A stretch of 64,000 bases of DNA from DATFVJ01 sp963820395. Its GTDB lineage: Bacteria; Actinomycetota; Actinomycetes; Streptosporangiales; Streptosporangiaceae. The notes under the pieces were generated by a model. It saw only the letters and a program-made list of their open reading frames with translations, had not been told where the DNA came from and searched no databases. The DNA is taken from assembly GCA_963820395.1 (NCBI GenBank), contig CAWGAE010000025.1, positions 1 through 64,000 on the forward strand, read 5' to 3'. Positions within the stretch are counted from its first letter, which is position 1; the number at the start of each line of letters is the position of its first letter. A program made the translations under genes and the position numbers. Shown here piece by piece: positions 60,121-64,000 of the stretch.

Positions 60121-60411
60121 GTGAGCGTGGCTCCCGTCGAAGTCGAACGGCCAGCCGCGGGCGAGGACAGGCTGCTTGACCCGCCATGGGTCACGATCGT
60201 GTGGAACGACCCGATCAACCTCATGTCCTACGTGACGTACGTGTTCCAGCAGGTGTTCGGCTATCCGAGGGCGAAGGCCGAGAAGCTCATGCTCGATGTG
60301 CACCACAAGGGCAGGGCCGTGGTCGCCGCGGGCGCCCGTGAGGAGATGGAACGGGACGTGGAGGTCCTGCACGGGTATGGGCTCTGGGCGACGCTGCGCC
60401 ACGACACGTGA
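60121..60411 (+). CDS. clpS: ATP-dependent Clp protease adaptor ClpS
   Basis: Encodes 96 residues. ClpS hands N-degron substrates to ClpC/ClpA-ClpP. Motifs: WVTIVWNDPINLMSYVTYVF near residue 24 (Asn-Asp pair that grips the N-terminal residue), VFGYPRAKAEKLMLDVHHKG (the His of the pocket) and a final EEMERDVEVLHGYGLWATLR. Start GTG 60121 follows GGGAGGTGATC. Stop overlaps the DUF2017 gene by 4 bases. Confidence 0.95.
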   Translation: MSVAPVEVERPAAGEDRLLDPPWVTIVWNDPINLMSYVTYVFQQVFGYPRAKAEKLMLDVHHKGRAVVAAGAREEMERDVEVLHGYGLWATLRHDT

Positions 60412-61181
60412 CCTCTTTCAGGCGCGTTCCGGACCGAGCGCGCGATCGGGGTGCTGCCGGGAGCGAGCAGCCGGGCAGGTGCCGTTACCGGTTCGTGGCA
60501 CGCTTCAACGCGACGGACGCGATGCTGCTGCGTGATCTGGTGGGTCAGGTCGCCGAACTAGTCGCAAGGCCACCCGCGCACGGCCCCACTGACGCACTGG
60601 GCCCTGACGCACTGGGCCCTGACGCACTGGGCCCTGACGCACTGGGCCCTGACGCACTGGGCCCTGACGCACTGGGCCCTGACGCACTGGGCCCTGACGC
60701 ACTGGGCCCTGACGCACTGGGCCCTGACGCACTGGGCCCTGACGCACTGGGCCCTGACGCACTGGGCCCTGACGCACTGGGCCCTGACGCACTGGGCTTG
60801 ACAGAGGACGCCAGCCTGCCGGATGATCCGGCTTTGGCCCGGCTGCTCCCTGACGCCTACCGTGACGATCCGGAGGCGGCGAGCGAATTCCGCCGCTATA
60901 CCGAGAAGGACCTGCGGGCGGGCAAGGTGGCCGCCGCGAACACCGTGCTTGAAACGCTGCCAGCGGGCGGCGGCCGGATCAGCCTGTCGGAAGCGCAGGC
61001 GAAGGTCTGGCTTCGCGCGCTCAACGACATTCGGCTCGCCCTCGGTGTCCGTCTCGGCATCACCGAGGACGTCGGCGAGGAGATGTCCAGGATCGGGCCG
61101 GACAATCCCCGTTATGGCGTTCTGGCGGTCTACGACTGGCTTTCCGTCACGCAGGAGAGCCTGGTCCACGCTCTGTGGTGA
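60408..61181 (+). CDS. DUF2017 family protein with 13 GPDAL repeats
   Basis: Encodes 257 residues. DUF2017 always follows clpS in actinobacteria and is unassigned, possibly linked to Clp proteolysis. Family parts: RFVARFNATDAMLLRDLVGQ near residue 30 and, after the insert, SEFRRYTEKDLRAGKVAAAN, then NDIRLALGVRLGITEDVGEE and YGVLAVYDWLSVTQESLVHA. Residues about 65-129 are thirteen GPDAL pentapeptides encoded by an identical 15-bp unit, placed where family members have a variable linker. Repeat number is a multiple of whole codons, so the frame survives. ATG-like start at 60408 overlaps clpS. Confidence 0.88.
   Translation: MTSFRRVPDRARDRGAAGSEQPGRCRYRFVARFNATDAMLLRDLVGQVAELVARPPAHGPTDALGPDALGPDALGPDALGPDALGPDALGPDALGPDALGPDALGPDALGPDALGPDALGPDALGPDALGLTEDASLPDDPALARLLPDAYRDDPEAASEFRRYTEKDLRAGKVAAANTVLETLPAGGGRISLSEAQAKVWLRALNDIRLALGVRLGITEDVGEEMSRIGPDNPRYGVLAVYDWLSVTQESLVHALW
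60600..60794. repeat. 15-bp minisatellite, 13 exact copies, in DUF2017 gene
   Basis: GGCCCTGACGCACTG repeated 13 times without any change from 60600 to 60794, flanked by degenerate copies. Perfect identity, even at third codon positions, points to recent expansion. Confidence 0.97.
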
Positions 61182-61202
61182 AGTGCCCGCGCTGCAGGTA
61201 AC

Positions 61203-61655
61203 GTGGCGCGCATGCTGACCATCGGCGGCGCGCTGCATGACAAGATCGTGGCTCATGCGCGCGCCGACCATCCCGACGAGGCATGCGGAGTGATCGCCGG
61301 CCCGGCGGCTAGCGGACAGCCGCAGCGGTTCATCCCGATGGCCAACGCCGAACGCTCACCGACCTTCTACCGATTCGATTCTGCCGAGCAGTTCCAGGTG
61401 TGGAAGGAGATGGACGAACGAGACGAGGAACCCGTCATCATTTACCACTCACACACGGCAACTCCGCCATATCCGTCGCGTACTGACATCTCGTATGCGA
61501 GCGAGCCGGGCGCGCACTATGTCCTGGTCTCCACCGCGGACCCACAGCGGACCGAGTTCCGTTCGTTCCGGATCGTGGACGGCGAGGTGACGGAGGAGGA
61601 GGTCCGCATCCTCCCTGACAGCACCGACCAAGCGGCAATCACCGGGCCGGAATGA
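61203..61655 (+). CDS. mec: CysO-cysteine peptidase Mec (M67, JAMM)
   Basis: Encodes up to 150 residues (GTG 61203; ATG 61212 is equally possible). Mec cuts cysteine from the CysO-cysteine adduct. JAMM metal site: Glu in DEACGVIAGP near residue 24, then HSHTATPPYPSRTD near 82, giving His-x-His and Asp ligands. NAERSPTFYRFDSAEQFQVW is shared with the Mycobacterium enzyme. It precedes cysO and cysM in the usual order. Confidence 0.95.
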   Translation: MARMLTIGGALHDKIVAHARADHPDEACGVIAGPAASGQPQRFIPMANAERSPTFYRFDSAEQFQVWKEMDERDEEPVIIYHSHTATPPYPSRTDISYASEPGAHYVLVSTADPQRTEFRSFRIVDGEVTEEEVRILPDSTDQAAITGPE

Positions 61656-61755
61656 TCCACGTCGGCGGCCGGTTGGGTACGCAGGAGGCGTAGCTTGTCA
61701 CCCATGCTCTCCCCGGCGCGGGCGCGCCGGGCCGCGGATTCCTGGAGTGTTGTTC

Positions 61756-62058
61756 ATGGCCATCGAGGTGCGCATACCGACGATCCTGCGCAACTACACG
61801 GGCGGCGCGAAATCGGTTGAAGGCACCGGCGCTACGGTCGCCGAGCTGCTCGCCGACATCGACGGGCGTCACCCGGGCTTGAGCGAGCGCATCGCCGACG
61901 GCGGCGGCCTGCGCAGGTTCGTGAACGTTTACCTGAACGACGAGGACGTCCGCTTCCTCGGCGGTCTGGAGACGCCGCTACGCGACGGCGACACGGTAAC
62001 CGTGCTCCCTGCTGTGGCGGGCGGGGCGGTCGCGGGCGGGGCCGTGGCGGGCGGCTGA
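61756..62058 (+). CDS. cysO: Sulfur carrier protein CysO with tripled C-terminal tail
   Basis: Encodes 100 residues of the ubiquitin-like MoaD/ThiS fold: VRIPTILRNYTGGAKSVEGT, FVNVYLNDEDVRFLGGLETP and GDTVTVLPAVAGG. CysO carries sulfide as a C-terminal thiocarboxylate on Gly-Gly for CysM. In Mycobacterium the chain ends LPAVAGG; here AVAGG occurs three times (15-bp units at 62011-62025, 62026-62040, 62041-62055) and the chain still ends in Gly-Gly. CTGGAG before ATG 61756 supports the start. cysM starts 15 bases later. Confidence 0.93.
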   Translation: MAIEVRIPTILRNYTGGAKSVEGTGATVAELLADIDGRHPGLSERIADGGGLRRFVNVYLNDEDVRFLGGLETPLRDGDTVTVLPAVAGGAVAGGAVAGG

Positions 62059-62073
62059 ACCGGGAGACGATGC

Positions 62074-63021
62074 ATGCGCTACGACTCGCTGCTCGATTCG
62101 CTCGGAAACACGCCATTGGTCGGGCTGCCGCGCATGTCGCCGCGACCGGATGTGCGGCTGTGGGCCAAACTTGAGGACAGGAATCCGACCGGTTCCGTCA
62201 AAGACCGCCCGGCCCTGTTCATGATCGAGCAGGCTGAGAAGGATGGTCTGCTCACCGCCGGGTCAACGATCCTGGAGCCAACCTCGGGCAACACCGGCAT
62301 CTCGCTGGCCATGGTGGCCAGGCTGCGAGGCTACCGGCTTGTCTGTGTCATGCCTGAGAACACGTCCGAGGAGCGGCGCCAGATCCTGCGGATGTGGGGT
62401 GCGGAGGTCATCCCCTCACCCGGGGCGGGCGGATCGAACGAGGCCGTGCGGATGGCGAAGGAGATCGCCGCTGCCAATCCGGGCTGGGTGATGCTCTACC
62501 AGTATGGGAACGAGGCAAACGTCCGGGCCCACTACAAGACCACCGGTCCCGAGCTACTTGCGGACCTGCCCGGGATCACCCACTTCGTCGCCGGGCTCGG
62601 AACCACGGGAACCCTCATGGGGGTCGGCAGGTACCTGCGCGAGCGGGTGCCCGGCGTGGCGGTCGTGGCGGCCGAGCCGCGATATGGCGAGCTGGTCTAC
62701 GGGCTGCGTAACGTCGACGAGGGTTTCGTGCCCGAGCTTTACGACGAGTCCGTGCTCACCACGCGGTTCTCCGTAAGCTCGGGCGACGCGTTGCGCCGCA
62801 CCCGCGAGCTGCTCGAGACCGAGGGCATCTTCGCCGGCATCTCAACGGGGTGCGCGCTGCACGCCGCGCTAGCGATGGCGGCCAAGGCCGCTGCGGCCAG
62901 GCAGCGGGCCGACATTGCGTTCGTCGTCGCGGACGGCGGCTGGAAATACCTTTCCACCGGCGCCTACAGCGGCACGCTCGAGGAGGCAGAGGGCCGCCTG
63001 GAAGGGCAGCTGTGGGCGTGA
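62074..63021 (+). CDS. cysM: O-phosphoserine sulfhydrylase CysM
   Basis: Encodes 315 residues. PLP enzyme that joins O-phosphoserine with CysO-thiocarboxylate sulfur to form CysO-cysteine. PLP Lys in NPTGSVKDRPA near residue 43, EPTSGNTGISLA near 74, phosphate loop GLGTTGTLMGVG near 178, and GISTGCALHAAL near 260. The C-terminus (EEAEGRLEGQLWA) should be the lid that folds into the active site, as in the Mycobacterium enzyme. Close spacing mec-cysO-cysM makes an operon. Confidence 0.94.
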   Translation: MRYDSLLDSLGNTPLVGLPRMSPRPDVRLWAKLEDRNPTGSVKDRPALFMIEQAEKDGLLTAGSTILEPTSGNTGISLAMVARLRGYRLVCVMPENTSEERRQILRMWGAEVIPSPGAGGSNEAVRMAKEIAAANPGWVMLYQYGNEANVRAHYKTTGPELLADLPGITHFVAGLGTTGTLMGVGRYLRERVPGVAVVAAEPRYGELVYGLRNVDEGFVPELYDESVLTTRFSVSSGDALRRTRELLETEGIFAGISTGCALHAALAMAAKAAAARQRADIAFVVADGGWKYLSTGAYSGTLEEAEGRLEGQLWA

Positions 63022-63275
63022 GCGAGATCCCCGAGCGGTAGGCGCCGGTCAGGCTGACCCGGGCACCGGTGGGGCAGCACAGTCTTCGACGAGGCGACCG
63101 CGGCAGGCCACTCGCGCCTTGCAGCGCACTGCCGGCTGGTCAGCACGCGCTGGTTCGACGAAGAGGCGTAGCTGTGCGACGGCGCCGGTCGCCTCGTCGC
63201 ACAAAGCAGGCAGCTCGCAGTCTGGCGCCAGCCCGTTTCCTGATCGTCAGGAAACTCCGCGTAGCCTTGGTCGTT

Positions 63276-64000
63276 ATGCGTCTCACGATCGTCGGATGTG
63301 CGGGCAGTTTCCCTGGGCCTGACAGCCCGGCGTCGTGTTATCTGCTGGAGGCCGAAGGCTTCCGGATGCTGCTCGATCTGGGCAATGGCGCACTCGGAAC
63401 GATGCAGCGGCACGTGGGCCTGTTCGAGGTGGACGCGATCTGCCTGAGCCACCTGCACGGCGATCACTGCCTGGACATGTGTGCCTACTGGGTGGCCCGC
63501 TATTACGCGCCGGACGGGCCGAGGCCGCGGATACCCGTATATGGCCCGGACGGCACCGCCACCCGGCTCGCGCAGGCCTCCGGGCTCGGTCCGGAGCCCG
63601 GCATGACCAGCGTGTTCGATTTCGTTCGGCTGCACAAGGGCCGCCGCCAGATCGGCCCGTTCGTGGTTACCGTGGACCACATGGACCACCCGGTGGAGAC
63701 GTTCGGGTTCCGGATCGAGCACGCGGGCAGGGTGCTTACTTACTCCGGGGATACCGGCCAGTCCGCCGCCCTCGTGATGCTGGCGAAGTCCGCCGATGTG
63801 CTGCTCTGCGAGGCGTCTTTTCTCGACGCTCCCGGCCTGCCTGCGGGCCTGCACCTCACCGGGCGCGAGGCGGGCGAGCACGCCGCGCGGGCCGGCGCCG
63901 GCCACCTGGTGCTCACGCACCTGGTGCCGGGCAACGATCCGGCCCGCTCGCTCACCGAGGCGGTGGGCGCGTTCGGCGGCGTCGTCTCGCTCGCGTCCTC
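63276..64000 (+). CDS. Metallo-beta-lactamase-fold hydrolase, Rv1339-like (3' end cut by window)
   Basis: Open from ATG 63276 to the window end, 241 codons. Begins RLTIVGCAGSFPGPDSPASC; metal motif LSHLHGDHCLDM near residue 59, then THG-type acidic/His ligands VDHMDHPVETFGF near 135, YSGDTGQSAALV near 157 and LHLTGREAGEHA near 197. The fold is that of RNase Z-like and atypical class II cyclic-nucleotide phosphodiesterases. In Mycobacterium the matching gene Rv1339, reported to be a cAMP phosphodiesterase, lies a few genes after cysM. Here rhomboid and murI, which stand between in Mycobacterium, are absent. The C-terminus is beyond the window. Confidence 0.85.
   Translation, partial: MRLTIVGCAGSFPGPDSPASCYLLEAEGFRMLLDLGNGALGTMQRHVGLFEVDAICLSHLHGDHCLDMCAYWVARYYAPDGPRPRIPVYGPDGTATRLAQASGLGPEPGMTSVFDFVRLHKGRRQIGPFVVTVDHMDHPVETFGFRIEHAGRVLTYSGDTGQSAALVMLAKSADVLLCEASFLDAPGLPAGLHLTGREAGEHAARAGAGHLVLTHLVPGNDPARSLTEAVGAFGGVVSLAS

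Overview
The window is G+C-rich DNA from a filamentous actinomycete (Actinomycetia). GTG and TTG starts are common and genes are tightly packed. The chromosomal gene order follows the actinobacterial order known from Streptomyces and Mycobacterium: lysA-hom-thrC-thrB-rho-rpmE-prfA-prmC-tsaC-wecA-atp-nucS and clpS-mec-cysO-cysM. A FilP/DivIVA-type coiled-coil protein points to polar, filamentous growth. No species can be named from the sequence alone.

Layout. (1) About 0.3-2.1 kb: dodecin and a three-repeat beta-trefoil-like protein in a gene-poor, partly lower-GC stretch. (2) About 2.8-11.4 kb: an AICE-type integrative and conjugative element. It carries a PP2C phosphatase and GntR regulator, a run of small element genes (one GIY-YIG nuclease), a split FtsK/TraB-like translocase, a RepSA-like initiator, Xis and a tyrosine integrase abutting tRNA-Arg(CCG). 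Its transfer and replication genes are frame-disrupted. (3) About 11.5-18 kb: response regulator, lysA, hom, thrC, thrB. (4) About 18-26 kb: rho, rpmE, prfA, prmC, tsaC, wecA-like. (5) About 26.4-35.4 kb: two small ATP synthase accessory genes, the whole F1Fo ATP synthase operon (atpBEFHAGDC) and a DUF2550 gene. (6) About 35.4-47.3 kb: cobalamin adenosyltransferase, a reductase-deaminase fusion, nucS, 3-hydroxyacyl-CoA dehydrogenase, a hydrolase-SDR pair, filP, methylmalonyl-CoA epimerase, thiolase and meaB. (7) About 47.3-57.6 kb: membrane protein, degenerate ABC pair, MarR gene with a coenzyme-B12 mutase large subunit, thioredoxin-TPR protein, second MarR, YqgE, DUF3039, helicase. (8) About 58-64 kb: pncA-pncB on the minus strand, then clpS-DUF2017-mec-cysO-cysM and a metallo-beta-lactamase-fold gene cut by the window end.

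How the genes work together. Adenosyltransferase (makes coenzyme B12), MeaB-type GTPase (protects the mutase), epimerase, thiolase, hydroxyacyl-CoA dehydrogenase and the mutase form a dispersed C3/C4 acyl-CoA set. The mutase has Phe and Gln where methylmalonyl-CoA mutase has Tyr and Arg, so isobutyryl-/butyryl-CoA is the likelier substrate. mec-cysO-cysM is the protein-bound-sulfur cysteine pathway.

Two window-wide patterns stand out. Single-base indels break or shift several genes, including housekeeping ones (thrC, prmC, atpI-like, cnoX-like, pncA), which suggests sequence error at least in part. Short G+C-rich minisatellites occur at ten or more loci: 15, 24 or 27 bp inside genes (reading frame kept) and 14 bp in non-coding DNA. 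The best candidates for undescribed function are a perfect 34-bp palindrome between the MarR gene and the B12 mutase, a 17-bp-stem hairpin before the translocase gene, an exact 25-bp repeat inside the element, and the reversed-order reductase-deaminase fusion.
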